Made by a program: the position numbers and the translations under genes
Shown here: piece after piece, positions 1 to 10,900 of the stretch
How the letters are laid out: each line of letters opens with the position of its first letter
Position numbering within the stretch: position 1 is the first letter of the stretch
The notes under the pieces: generated by a model
Told to the model about the DNA's origin: nothing
Seen by the model: only the letters and a program-made list of their open reading frames with translations
Databases searched by the model: none
Source of the DNA: Blattamonas nauphoetae
Taxonomy: Eukaryota; Preaxostyla; Oxymonadida
Assembly: GCA_033064195.1 (NCBI GenBank)
Contig: JARBJD010000007.1
Location: forward strand, 124,001-188,000
DNA: 64,000 nt
Direction of reading: 5' to 3'

Positions 1-369
1 GTCTGTGAAGAACTTCTTCGCTTTCTTGCCAACGACATCGACGAGAACGAGCGTGCTGGGTGTTTCGCAGCCGCCCTTTATATCTGCTTTGAGTTCCTCA
101 CTGAAGATATTGTGATGGAGGTTGCTTGGGAAGCCAATTTGGAGGAGTATGCTAAACCATTCCAGGTTCAACAGAGACGCAATTCGGAGAACAAGATCAA
201 CGAACTTGAAAAGACAGTGATGGAGCTGAAGAAGAAGCTGGAAGCAAAGGAAGAAGAGGAAAAGCAAGCTAAAGTCACTGAACTTCAACAGTACCCACCA
301 CAAATGACCAGAAGCCAAGGAATGGTCAGCACAATGGGAGCACCAATGAACCAGCCGATGAATAAGTGA
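1..369 (+). CDS. CLTC: Clathrin heavy chain, C-terminal fragment
   Basis: This is the 3' end of a gene that begins before the window; it is open in frame 1 from base 1 to a TGA at 367-369. The first residues (ERAGCFAAALYICFEF, then MEVAWEANLEEYAKPF) match the last clathrin heavy-chain repeat of the proximal leg (in other eukaryotes [37 protein letters not shown]). A charged coiled coil (about residues 60-90) follows and then a Gln/Met/Pro-rich tail, as expected for the trimerisation and uncoating region at the triskelion hub. The protein coats endocytic and trans-Golgi vesicles. The tail is short and lacks an obvious QLMLT Hsc70-binding box. Assignment is by recalled family sequence and is firm for the repeat, less so for the tail. 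Confidence 0.85.
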   Translation, partial: VCEELLRFLANDIDENERAGCFAAALYICFEFLTEDIVMEVAWEANLEEYAKPFQVQQRRNSENKINELEKTVMELKKKLEAKEEEEKQAKVTELQQYPPQMTRSQGMVSTMGAPMNQPMNK

Positions 370-1087
370 TGTGTTACATCCTTCAATATCAATAGTTCGA
401 GACTTAATACTAATCCACGAAGCAAAAAGCACTCCTTGGGGCAGTTGAAGAGTTTCTTTGTGGAGTTTTTGATCGTTCGGTTTGACATCTGCTTGTGTCA
501 AGTACGTGGACAAATCTTCAACTCCTGGAACTGGAAAAACAACTTTGTGTCAAGACAGAACTGAATTTTGTCAGGCTACGCAAATCCAAATCTCCACCCA
601 GTCAAAGCTTTTTCCTATTTACTTCAATTTTTCGTCTTCTATTGCCTTGAAAAATTCATGTGTACGCACCAGCGTTTCTCATTCATCAATCGTTTCTGTT
701 CGGTAAATTTCCGTCCCCTATCTCAGTCAGTGTGTTGAAACGATTTGTGGATGGATCAGATGGGAGTGTGCAATTCGGATGTCCACTCCGTCAAATCTCA
801 ATATACAATACACTGTTTTCGAGACGACGACAAAAGTAAAAGTGGTGTTTCATCGTTATGAGGCAATGCTCGCATCTGAAACGAAGGTGAGATGATAGGA
901 AGAGCAAATTAGTGTTATAGTGACGATGAAAATGATATATAGACCTCGTATCATACTTGAAGGATGTTGATCAAGACCCATTTTTCCTGCAAGTGGACAT
1001 TTCCAACGACAAAGTGCCAGATAAAGAAGAGAAGAAACGACGAGAAGAGAAATGGCGTCAAATAATGAAGAAAAAAATAAAAGAAAA
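370..1087. other. Stretch without a supported gene
   Basis: Between the clathrin stop and the 3' end of the next minus-strand gene I see no reading frame that I can support. A short plus-strand frame (482-706) contains STPGTGKTTL, which resembles a Walker A loop, and another (957-1196) reads as a charged helix (KEEKKRREEKW). Neither can be joined by clear GT-AG introns to a recognisable protein. A small intron-rich gene here cannot be excluded. Confidence 0.4.
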
Positions 1088-2452
1088 TCAATATGTTGTT
1101 TTCAGGAGATCAGTTAATGATTGGAGAATAGTAGCCTGGAAAATGTATATCGAATTGAAATGCGAACATACCGTTTGGATAAACATTCCAGATTGAGTGA
1201 CTGTATCATTGAGCATGGTGTTTGAGACATGAGGGATGATTTGGACGACCGGCTGAGAGGAATGACAGGAAGAAGGGCACACGGCGAGTTCGTGGTTCTT
1301 CTGCGCGGAGAGAGCAAAAGCCGTCAAGTCCTGCTTGGTTGTGTCGTATGCAGCAGGCTCGTGTTTGGGGTCTGACAGCTGGTTGCGGCTGTCGCTCAGG
1401 CAGAGTTGTTTGAATGCCGAGACCTGCGTCTCGACCATCGGGTCCACAATCCGGTTGACTGGCACGGGAGGCTGTGGCGGTGCACGTGCGGGCACAGTCT
1501 GCTGGCTTGGCTGTGACCCAGCACCATGTGCACTGTGCGTTGACGGCGGAGTGGAGAACGGTTCGACGCGAATTGGCTGTCGGCGTTTTGGGGCACTTTG
1601 AGTGATGTTGAGAATATTTTGGGGGACCTGGAGAGGACTATGGGGATCTTGCAAAGACACATAATCAGCAGCAGGACGAAGAAGTCGGTCATCTGCCACA
1701 AAAGACAGTGAATGAAGGCGAGAAATCAACCGTTGGTGTTTGCGATCAAAACTTGGATTGTGAAGTCCCATGTGTAATTTGGTTTGTGAAATTTGAAGAA
1801 TGCATATCCTATTTGAGAGAAAGCACAAGAAACAGTCCAGCAGAAGAGAAGGAGAAGCTGTTTAGAGATTAAATGAAACACTGACCAGGTGTGGGTGCTG
1901 AAGGATAAAAGACTTGTTGCACGTAGTATTGCTGTAAAGAATAGTTCAAAGGTCAGACAGAAAGAAAGGTGAGGAGAATATATTGGGTGTGTATAGAATC
2001 ACAGAGGTCATTGCGGTCATGCAAAAAAGAGTAATATGAGCACAAACTGCGTTGATTAAGGATGCAGTCACTGATGCATTGGAAAGAGAACTCCGAACAA
2101 AGTTTGAGAAGAGAATCTCGAACATAAGAACATCTTCTCGATGAACGACAAAACTAGAAAAGAGAGAAGAATAAACAATGGTATACTGTGGCGTATGTGC
2201 TCGAATTGAGGAAACCAGTGATACAATGCCAATGATTTTGTTATCGAGAACGATGAAATAGGAGAGAGGTTGCCATCCGAGTTGCGCAGGGATATACAAC
2301 CATTCACTGAGTCTATTGGCTACTGACTGCTGAAAATGTTCAAATGGTTGTGGGGCATATTCGTATGTTGAGATTGGTTGATATTGCGGGAGATACGATA
2401 CTGACATATCGATGTTAAGGGCGAGAGATATCAAAATCTCCACAACTTGCAT
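1088..2452 (-). CDS. Unrecognised spliced gene, Pro/Ser-rich C-terminus
   Basis: I do not recognise the product. The first exon begins with ATG at 2452 (MQVVEILISL, then a Tyr/Pro/Gln-rich stretch). Later exons read VQQVFYPSAPTPG, YAFFKFHKPNYTW, and a long Pro/Ser-rich tail ending at a TGA at 1088-1090. Good intron candidates on the minus strand are one ending near 1932 (TTTACAG), one starting just after PTPG (GTCAGT) and ending in AAATAG, one ending in TGTGGCAG before the DRLLRPAADY exon, and a 36-bp GTATGT-CCAG intron just before the last exon (ATILQSLTDLL). The 5' half probably holds one or two more introns, which I could not place, so the span is better supported than the exact exons. Confidence 0.45.
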
Positions 2453-2779
2453 CTTAGTCGGAAAATATCTCTTGATTTAGCTCGATGAATTAACATTATG
2501 TGTTTTTTCTTTTCAATCAGAACACAGTTTCGAACAATAAACCTCCTTTTGACTTTGGTCTCTCAAGGAATGTTTTAGAGTCATTTTTTTCCGCTTATCA
2601 CGTCGTATTAAGATTTATAACTCACTTTTCATAGAATAACACCCCAATACGGCAATCGTGTCCATCGTCCCATCATTGAACTTACAACATCAAGAACAGA
2701 GGCCAAACGAATTCTCTGAAGATAAATTCTTCAACTTCGAAACAAACCCCACTTTTATTGACATTACTTTCTTTAATCT

Positions 2780-4289
2780 ATGCCAGACACTCCACCAACT
2801 CCAGAACGCACTTCAACTCGACAACCAAATCCTCCTCGGAATGTGGAGAGTAAACTCATGACCACACCGAAGAACCTATCAAAACGATCATTTCATGAAT
2901 GACAAGTCGAGTTATTGGAAAGGAAAGAATCGATTCGAAACGAACTTCTGAAACAGGCTCTGACGAAAGAACAACTCCAACTCTCAGATTCTCCAGTGAT
3001 TACAAAGCGCGGACAACAACAAATTCGGACCGTTGATGATCAATTTGCCTGGAAGCAATCAATTGAGAAAAAACGACAGGAAAAATTGATCAAAAAGTTG
3101 TCAGTCTCCAGGAGACTCTCCAATCAAAACCGAACATCAACCAACGATCAAAACGAATTGCACAGAGTCGGGAACCCACTCTTGATCGATTATGCAAGCA
3201 TGCTCAAACAATGAATACTAATCTTGAAGATCTCAAAAAACGGAAGGAAATTGCATTTGGAACAGTCATTTCTGTGGCGCACCAACAAAACTCACCATTA
3301 TCTCCAAAAAAGGATACTGGAACAGCCAATATAAGAAGTAAGAGCGCTGGAAGACCTAATCAGAAAACGAACGATCCCTTGTCAACAGTATATCGATTAT
3401 ATGCCATGGACAGATCAAGGATAGCAATAATTGACAAACAACGGGAACTCAAAGAAAAACTGGAGATCAACCAGTGCTCATTTCAGCCTGATCTTTCAAA
3501 ACCACCGCAACCACAACGTACACCCCCAAGCCGGACTCGCTCACAGTCAGCGACTCAGTCACGAAGATCTCAGTTGCAAAATACCCCTTTACGAAATTCT
3601 GTTCAACAAAAACCTGCTCAAGATCGATTGTCAAACACGCAGAGAAATCTGTCTTCCACACCACCAGGATCTGCACGCGGGCGCCCACAATCTGCCACTC
3701 CCCAGCAATCTCAAAAAAAAACAATCTTCAAACACCTCTCCAACTAACCGATCAAGACAAACACTCCTCACAGACACAACTCCTCCCCAACCAACAATCT
3801 CCTGCTCTATCTTCCAATCCTGCAGCAAAATCCACCACATCACTTCGGCAAGAACCACTGTCAGCCCAAGTGAGTTTGTCCTCTGATTTTGTTCCAGACC
3901 TCCACAACACTCTTGATTCGCCTTCCCCCGCAACCTCACCCACACTCCACACCCCACACACACCCACCTCATCCACTCCTGTCCCTGCCCTCTCCCCTCC
4001 CCAGCGAGCCTCGTCACCGTCCTTCACCAAAGAACGGATGCTGTTTGATGAACTTGAGAGCCAGCTGTCCACATCACGCTCCACTGCTCGCCTCAAGTCC
4101 CCGTCCTCTCGCGGCATCCCTCCCCTCGCCACGTTCAAAGGCCTGCGGCTGAGCCAGCTGTCCTTCGAAGACCGCACTAACCTCTGCGAAATGAAGAAAG
4201 ACAAGTGGCGGACCCACGAACGGGCTCGTGTGAAGGACATTCCTGACCTCCCCTGTATATCACTTCGCGGATTATCTGAACATCGATAA
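2780..4289 (+). pseudogene. Broken gene related in style to the FxPxxN-repeat protein at 50-53 kb
   Basis: A plausible start is ATG at 2780 (MPDTPPTPERTSTRQ). The reading is interrupted by an in-frame TGA at 2900-2902, then continues (QVELLERKESIRNELL). It must change frame around 3070-3130 to enter a helical stretch (RIAQSREPTLDRLCKHA, then NLEDLKKRKEIAFGT) and again at a nine-A run at 3713-3721, after which it is open to 4289. It carries one QCSFQPDL motif of the kind repeated in the 50.2-kb gene, long Ser/Pro-rich spacers and a basic C-terminal segment (FEDRTNLCEMKKDKWRTHE). Three lesions, two near homopolymers, mean either a decaying gene or sequencing indels in a live one. The product is unknown; a cytoskeletal or axonemal role would be a guess. 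Confidence 0.45.
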
Positions 4290-4297
4290 AACAAGAA

Positions 4298-5170
4298 TTA
4301 CACAGGGTGAAGTGTGTTGCGCAAGGAAGAGAGAAATGAATCGGCCTGTGCCTGAACGTGGCACTGAGGCGTTGTCGACAAAAAAGTAGAAAAAGGATCA
4401 AATTCTCGGAGTGTGTCTGGCTGGGCGTTTGTGATGAGTGAAAATGCAGTCCAAAAGTCAGAGAGGCTGTTCTGGGCAGGCATGTGCGACGAGAGGTCAT
4501 CCAACAGCTGCTGGATCTCCAACGGCATGGTCTGCGCATTCTCGCTGCATACTGCTTCCCAGGAACGAACAGTCACAACAATCTGGTTCCAAAGCCGCCG
4601 CCGAGAATCGGATTGGAGCATCGCCTGAGTCCCAAACCAGCTGTTGAGAAGGTCAAACAGCCGCTGAGCAGAGTTGAGAGCGGATGACGAGAAGGTGCCG
4701 TCAGAACTCGGTGGGGACGAGACGAGGAGCATCTGGATGCAGTCAGCCTCGTCTTCTCGGATGACCTTGAGAGTGTACACCCAGTCATCACGGCCTTCTG
4801 AGAACGCCGACGCACTTTGAGAGATGAACAGGTCCAGAATCCGGCAGAACTGAGCATCGACCCAAGTCACAAATGAAGTCTGCTGTTCCTTCCGCTTATG
4901 CTCAACCTGAGTCTCAAATTCGGGTTCTGTCCACGGGTGCTCCATCCAACCAAACCTACTCTGCGACGGGGCTCCTTCGGCGGATGGCTGTGGTTGGGCT
5001 GACCGGACAGGCATCTGCGACAGAGCGGCGAAGGTTGGCGTGCCCACTGAGCCGATTCCTGTGTCGGTGGAGATTTGGACGAGTTGGGGGGCGTTGCTTG
5101 AGATAGAGACAGACTCTCCATCCGAAGCATAGTTTGAAGGTGAGTGAGGAGAAAAGAGGAGGACAAGCAA
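4298..5170 (-). CDS. Unrecognised protein, uncertain 5' end
   Basis: This is an open frame of 290 codons that ends at 4298, only nine bases from the convergent end of the plus-strand gene at 4289. After an Ala/Ser/Pro-rich N-terminal third the protein becomes helical and Trp-rich (TSFVTWVDAQFCRILDLF, LFDLLNSWFGTQAML, FWTAFSLITNAQPDTL), with higher GC than its flanks, which argues for a real coding exon. The first in-frame codon is not an ATG, and the beginning (LVLLFSPHSPSNYASD) may be intron, so an upstream exon is likely. No domain is recognised. Confidence 0.5.
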   Translation of the reverse strand: MLVLLFSPHSPSNYASDGESVSISSNAPQLVQISTDTGIGSVGTPTFAALSQMPVRSAQPQPSAEGAPSQSRFGWMEHPWTEPEFETQVEHKRKEQQTSFVTWVDAQFCRILDLFISQSASAFSEGRDDWVYTLKVIREDEADCIQMLLVSSPPSSDGTFSSSALNSAQRLFDLLNSWFGTQAMLQSDSRRRLWNQIVVTVRSWEAVCSENAQTMPLEIQQLLDDLSSHMPAQNSLSDFWTAFSLITNAQPDTLREFDPFSTFLSTTPQCHVQAQADSFLSSLRNTLHPV

Positions 5171-5751
5171 GACTTCGAGAAGAGAAAGTCCAAGTCGAAG
5201 ATGATCCGAGGAAAGAAAGACAGAAGGATGCAGAGAGGAGATGGAAGGAGGAACTGGAGAGAAGGGAAGAAGAGTTCAGAAGAGATGAAGCCAATCGGAG
5301 AGAGAAACGAAAGGAACAAGAAAGGCAATGGGAAGAAGAACAACAAAGAAGGATGGAGGAAGACAGACAACGAGAAGAGAAGAGACGAGAGGACGAAAGA
5401 TTATGGAAGAGAATATGCCAGAACTCGAAGAAGAAATTAAGGAACTAATGGAGAAACTCAAACAAGAAGCAGATGAGGAAAGAAGAAAATAAACAGAGAG
5501 AAGAGGCAATGCGAAAAGAAGAACGACAGAGGCAGACCAGAGAGGAACGGAAGCAAAAAGAATACGAAGAAATCAAACGACGAAGAGAAGAGGAGGACAT
5601 TCGACGACAACATGAGCAAGAACAGAGAAGCCGACAGGATGAAGAAGAATCGAAAAGAATGGAAGAGACGGAACGTGTGAGAACTGAGAATGAGCTCAGA
5701 GCACAGATGAAAATGAATGAGAAACGAATGAAACTCGAGGCTTTCATCTAA
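5107..5751 (+). pseudogene. Glu/Arg-rich coiled-coil tract with shifted frames
   Basis: The plus strand reads as a long charged coiled coil of the trichohyalin type: REKRKEQERQWEEEQQRRME in frame 1. Between about 5406 and 5480 the best reading moves to frame 3 (MPELEEEIKELMEKLKQEA) and then returns to frame 1 (KQREEAMRKEERQRQTREE), ending at 5751. No convincing ATG or upstream exon is visible; the tract simply opens after a stop at 5104. It could be a degenerate gene, a coding exon with two indels, or a purine-rich low-complexity repeat. Its first 64 bases overlap, antisense, the 5' end of the minus-strand gene. Confidence 0.35.
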
Positions 5752-6010
5752 ACTGGAAGTCTTTTTTCGTACCCCCTCACAAATTCCATTGCTTGTCAGA
5801 GTCATCATGATTGAAAGACATATTTTACACTATTCTTTTCTTTTTCTTTGATGTCATTGAGTGAAGATGGATGGAAATAGTGTAATTGATTTGTTCTGGG
5901 TGGATCTAGCCAATCTTGAGCCAACTCAAGAAAACTCAACATAACTCTGATCAACTCAAAATAACTCAGTTGCATTAAGGTTTCCTCAGTCACACCTGCT
6001 TTAGGTATGG

Positions 6011-6018
6011 TATATAAA
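6011..6018 (+). promoter_or_regulatory. TATA-like box upstream of the PPPDE peptidase gene
   Basis: TATATAAA lies 29 bp before the proposed ATG at 6048. Spacing this tight implies a very short 5' leader. This is a motif match only. Confidence 0.3.
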
Positions 6019-6047
6019 TGTGACTGACTTTTCTTCAGATACATCTA

Positions 6048-6911
6048 ATGAACAGAAAACCACGTCCTGTCACCCATATATTCGTGAATAAGTATAAACT
6101 CTTTTTGCCAATCAAAGATAAAACCATACACATCCCTGTATTCGATTTCATTCTGTCTTCACAAATCTCAATCTAGATGATTTACCATTCAGCAGTTCAG
6201 ATCAACAATGATGGTTTCAGATTGTAACTTGCTCATTTTTCCAGAATATTCATATGGATATAATGAACATGGGACTGGTGTCTGGAGACAAACACCTCGA
6301 GAAAACCCTGAGTTCTGTGAGTTTGTGGAACACATTTTCGTCGGATCATGCAATCTCTATCCCGAGGAAATCGAACAAATTATCAACCAAATGAAGCAAG
6401 AATATCAAGGAGATCAATATAGCTTGATATCACGAAACTGCAATTTTTTCTCGAATGATCTCTGCAAACGACTCTGTGGAAAAGTCTGTTTTAACCTGAG
6501 TTCATTTTTGCTTTCTTTTCAGGGACTCCCTTCTGGAATTAATGCACCAGCACAATTTGCAAGTAAGCTGCTAGGACGCAAAACACGTCTCTCCTTCTCT
6601 TCCATATCTGTTCAGGTGAAATATTTGCATTTGAATCTGCACGTCCCCCTGTTTCAGCCCAGAAAAGCATGTTCACAATCCCACCTTCCTCATCGCAGTC
6701 TCTTCCACCATCACCAGTTCCTCACACACCCATCTCCCAACCTCCTCTTCATCATCAACAAGTGTCTGCACCTCAGAGCCTCACCTCCACTCCACATCCT
6801 ACCACACTCCAATTTGCTCCACCGCCTACACAACCTCCTCCACAACCGCAACGATCTGCGTCTTTTTCAGACTATCCATCTTTTGACGACATCCCTCTCC
6901 CCTCCTTTTAA
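6048..6911 (+). CDS. PPPDE/DeSI-type thiol peptidase with Pro-rich tail
   Basis: Five exons can be placed: 6048-6137, 6177-6213, 6245-6483, 6523-6562 and 6616-6911, with introns of 39, 31, 39 and 53 bp that all begin GT and end AG and keep one frame (233 residues). The family cleaves ubiquitin or SUMO conjugates with a Cys-His dyad. The His is in IYHSAVQI and the Cys in SRNCNFFSNDLCKRLCGK; EYSYGYNEHGTGVW and EIEQIINQMKQEYQGDQY are also typical of the family. The last exon adds a Pro/Gln/Ser-rich, probably disordered tail of about 90 residues. The conserved VYD strand expected before the His is not clear, so the first exon is the weakest part; translation could start at the ATG at 6177. Confidence 0.75.
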
Positions 6912-7139
6912 GCGTTTTTCGTCACACATTCTCGTTCATTTGTACTTCTGCTGACCACACCGATCTTCATATTGCCAGAATACAGTCCATACAAATCGTC
7001 ACTGTTTCTGAGCGTTCGATGCAACCATTTCGAACTTCTTCCTTCTATATCGAATGAACAATCATTCATAACTTTCAACGGTCTTTTAGACTTTGAATAA
7101 TTATGATCATGCGAAGTGATGAACCATTCAATCAAAGAG

Positions 7140-7607
7140 CTAAACGCCACATATCCGTTCGTTTGGAAGAGATAAATCTTGTTCAAATGTACCATATTCC
7201 GTATTGGTCGAAATAATGTGAGAATTTCCTTTCAGGATCGTCTCAAATTTGCCATAATTCTTGAGGTGCTTGTTCCACGAACGACATGTGCAAATGACCA
7301 TCAATAAGGCCGACACCAGGAGAATAATCAGACATACTGCAACAATGAGAGTGATAAGAATGTGGAATGTCGATATTTTTGTTTGTTTATAGAACAAATT
7401 TGTGAGAGGACATGTTGCACCATTCTCTTCAGACAAAGCTCGAAAAAAAGACCCTAGAAAACAGAAAAGTTCAAGATAAATCGAACCTTTTAGACATCCT
7501 GACGTTAGGTTGACTTTTGGGAGAAAGAGTTGGGTACAAAATACGCAATTCTTTGTCTGTACGCACTTAAGTGGGTCCTTTACAAAGTCACAGACACTCT
7601 CTAACAT
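7140..7607 (-). CDS. Small one-pass membrane protein with Cys-rich outer part
   Basis: The frame runs from ATG at 7607 to TAG at 7140-7142. A 33-bp intron (GTTCGA to TTCTAG, near 7455-7487) is likely, but it is a multiple of three without stops, so spliced and unspliced forms both stay in frame. The N-terminal part has closely spaced cysteines (CVQTKNCVFCTQ, GCLKG), reminiscent of PSI or integrin-stalk modules. One strong transmembrane helix (ILITLIVAVCLIILLVSALL) follows, then a short cytoplasmic tail containing tyrosine and FEQDLSLPNE. No signal peptide is visible at this start, so upstream exons may be missing. The 308 bp between it and the next gene (7608-7915) show no other reading frame. 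No family assignment is made. Confidence 0.5.
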   Translation of the reverse strand: MLESVCDFVKDPLKCVQTKNCVFCTQLFLPKVNLTSGCLKGSIYLELFCFLGSFFRALSEENGATCPLTNLFYKQTKISTFHILITLIVAVCLIILLVSALLMVICTCRSWNKHLKNYGKFETILKGNSHIISTNTEYGTFEQDLSLPNERICGV

Positions 7608-7915
7608 CTATGAAGATGAATATGCGTTGTTATAAGCCATAAAAAAGGAAGAAACCCCGTTTTTTCTGTTGAAAAGACAACGTTCGTAATGCTGGAATAA
7701 AGGTTGCTCGTTGGTCCAAATCTCAGGGCACAAAAGGTCTGTTGAAGGAAGGGGAAATAGTGGAGTGACGAGACGACCTATCCATCATTGAGATTTAACA
7801 ATTATTGTAGTGGGAGGATCTGAACGGAAAGAGGCTCAAGGAGAGAATTTCAACACAAAATCATCTGATACTTCAAGAAAGATGATATAAAATCAAAAAA
7901 GATTATAGAAGAAAA

Positions 7916-10900
7916 TTAGCTGTCGTATTCAGGCTCAACATTGGACGGTTTAGATTGATAATCGCCATTGAATGAACCTGATGTCAGAGGAGAATGGGCC
8001 TGCGAAGGAAGAAGTCGATCCTGCTCGTTTTCAGACATTTCAGATTCTTCCCTCTGTTTGTCACGCTCAGCTTTTGCCTTCTTCTGAACATGGTGGATGT
8101 TGCATGCCATGATCATACGGACAAGAACCACAATAATCGCAATGGTCCCAAACAGAATGAGAGCCCCGTAGCCAATATTCACGATTAGTCTGTCGATAAT
8201 GAATCCCGCGTCAAAAGAATGAGTAAACACGCATGCTCGTGAGTTGCTTGTAGTTGTCCCGTCGTTTGCGACAGAAACCCGGAACTGTCCTCCCGTTTTG
8301 GCCACAATATCTTGAGTGAGAGGGCACTGGCATGCAGTCTCGCTGACATACACAGCAAGCATTGTGAATATCGTTTTGTTGTCGAACAGGGCTTCCACTC
8401 TGCACGTGAGATTGAACATGAAGAAATCGCGGCCAAGCACGTCCAAGTATGGGATTGTACTGGCCGAGGTGGTTCCGTGTGGGTTTACATCCGACACCAC
8501 TGGGAGAGGGATGGCTGGGCGAGTGATATCTGTCGATGCCACTGGGGTGACGAGAGAGCACGACTTGTCTGTGATCCACGCAAACGTGCCGTTGTCTTCA
8601 GCAATCTTCTCGTCCAAGAACGTTGCATCGATCACAGTGACCACACCATTGTCCGTGCACCAGACGTTGGACCTCATCTGCGGAAAGTTGAGGGGGTAGA
8701 AGCTGTTGTTCAGAAATACGACGTTGTCCAAAGAAGAACTCCCTTTCAGTTGTCGAATGGCGCCAATTCGACTCGTGTTAAATCGACTGTTGGTGATGAC
8801 CAGGTCAGAATACGAAGAAAACAACATGCTAAAGCCCCAGAACCAGTCAAACTGGGCCGTTGTACTTGAGGAGTTTTCGTCAAAGAGTGATTGTCCCTCG
8901 ACGACAACATTGCCGAGAGTGGCCGATCCGTTTAAAATGACGATTTGGTTCTTTGTTTCGTTGAATGATGTGATTGAACAGTCAGAGATAGATAGTTTCA
9001 CAGACTGGGCAAAAATTGCACTTCCAAGTGTCGCGTCTGGTGTGTCAAAGAGACAAGATCGGATAATGACTGTTTCAACATTGCACGATGCAGCGCTTCC
9101 ACGGATGAACATGCACGCTCCGCACGCTGTTCTCTTCTTTCTCAGTTCAACCTCTCCTAAAGATTCTGGGATCTCCGACTGGATCGTCCGATCTGCCTTC
9201 ACTGCAAGGAAGAGGGCAGTTGTGTTTGAGAGAAGAAAGTGACTGTCAGTCGAGGCTCCCGTCGCAGAACAATTGAAGAAGATGCAATTTTCAACCAAAC
9301 ATTGAAACACCGACGAATCGGGCCCTTCCACAGCCACACACGATCCAAACGTCCCTGTGATGTTCTGGAAGTGGCAGTGGCTGATAGTGACGATGGATCC
9401 GGCGAGGGTGAGCTTGATGAGGTTTCCGGTCAGGTTTCCAGTTGAGGAACAATCAACGAACTGGCACCCAATGAAGTTGAGGGGAGCAATGTTTGCGGTT
9501 GCTGCTGCGAGGATGATTGCCGACGTGTTCGACGAGCAGTTTTGGATCTGCGTGAAGTACATTCCTGATTCTTCGGCATTCGAAACAGACCCCGAAAACC
9601 GAACAAGCGGCTGCGCACCGAGAAAGATGTTCTTGAGAGTGCACCCAGCGATCATCAGAATCCCCGAGGACTGGAAGAGCGCACTGGATGTGGTGAGTGG
9701 AGTCGTGATCGTCACATTGTCCAGAAGAAAGAGACCGGACGCATACACAATTGCTAGCGATGTCTGTGCACGCGGGAAGACGTAGTTCATACGGCGACAT
9801 TCGAACGATCCAGTTTCCACTCTGAACTGCGACTCAGAAAGCAGGACTGAGGAATCAGGCCTCATTACAACACTCTCTAAAACGTCTCCCAAGAACACCA
9901 CGTGTCCCCCGACTGCGTTCAGTGTGAGAACAGGCTCGTCGTAACTTCCAGCGAGTGCGGTGATGACGTGTCTGATGGGCGACGTCGTCTTGGCGATGGT
10001 GAGGGCTGCGCTGATTGTCTTGCAAGGTGTCGCAACCGTTCCACATCCAGTAGTGGCTGTTGCACTGGACTGAGCGATGAGTGTTGGGAAGCTGAAAATG
10101 GACGTTCCGACAACTGGAGAGAGGAGATGATGAGAGGAGGATGGAGAAAGATGAAGGGCAGACTTGGATTTTGGTCATGAGTTGAATTCACAAACAGCGA
10201 TGAACCGGGAGAAGAAAGGGTGGTTATAAGACCAGTTGTCGAGGTAAGAGGAAATGGAAGTGAGGTCGAGTGAAGTAGGATGTCGCATGCCTCCATCGTT
10301 GCTGTATTTGTTGCTGCGAGGAAAATAAATGACACAAAAATGATTCACATACCGATATTATCGCGAAACACAATTCTGGAGAGGGATATATCTGTCTGGC
10401 CTTCGTATTTGATGTAGAGACTGCCACCTTTTGTTGCATCGGAGGAAGAAACAGTATTCCCTTCAAAATAGCTATTTTGGATAGTCACATCACCACCATT
10501 GCATTCTATTCCAATACAAGCCCCATAAGGTCCAGAACAATGGATGAAAGAGCAGCTTGATATGAGAAGGTTTGTGCTGCTTCCAGTTTCCCCACAAATT
10601 CCTCCTCCGTACTCTGTAATCTTGGTGATTCCCTCAAATGTGGTACCACCAACAGTGACATCACTGCACGAGCCGTCAAAATACAGAAGAGAAGCGATTT
10701 CGTTTGTTGGAATTTGTGTCTGTGAAAAGCTGAATAGAGATTCAAGTTTCATGTACATAATGAATATTGATCCTTTGACACGAAATATTCCCCCTGAGAG
10801 TGGGAAACTGAGATCCGTTTTCACAGTCGGATGTGAGAGATAGAGAGAGGATCCGACGTCGACATTTTTGGCAATCTGAGTTGTTGTCGTGATAATGATC

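Noticed and set aside
482-706. P-loop-like phrase STPGTGKTTL suggesting an adenylate-kinase-6-type NTPase
   Set aside because: Neither the preceding strand nor the following helix of such an enzyme is present in any frame or by simple splicing; the phrase alone is too short.
957-1196. Charged 79-codon frame on the plus strand
   Set aside because: It has no homologue that I recognise, no clear start context, and overlaps the 3' end of a better supported minus-strand gene.
2780-4289. TGA as a sense codon in this organism
   Set aside because: TGA ends clathrin, the second spastin-like ATPase and HDDC2 exactly where their families end, so it acts as a stop.
8312-9785. Several plus-strand frames of 120-185 codons across the surface-protein gene
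   Set aside because: They are antisense shadows of a higher-GC coding exon and show no protein-like pattern of their own.
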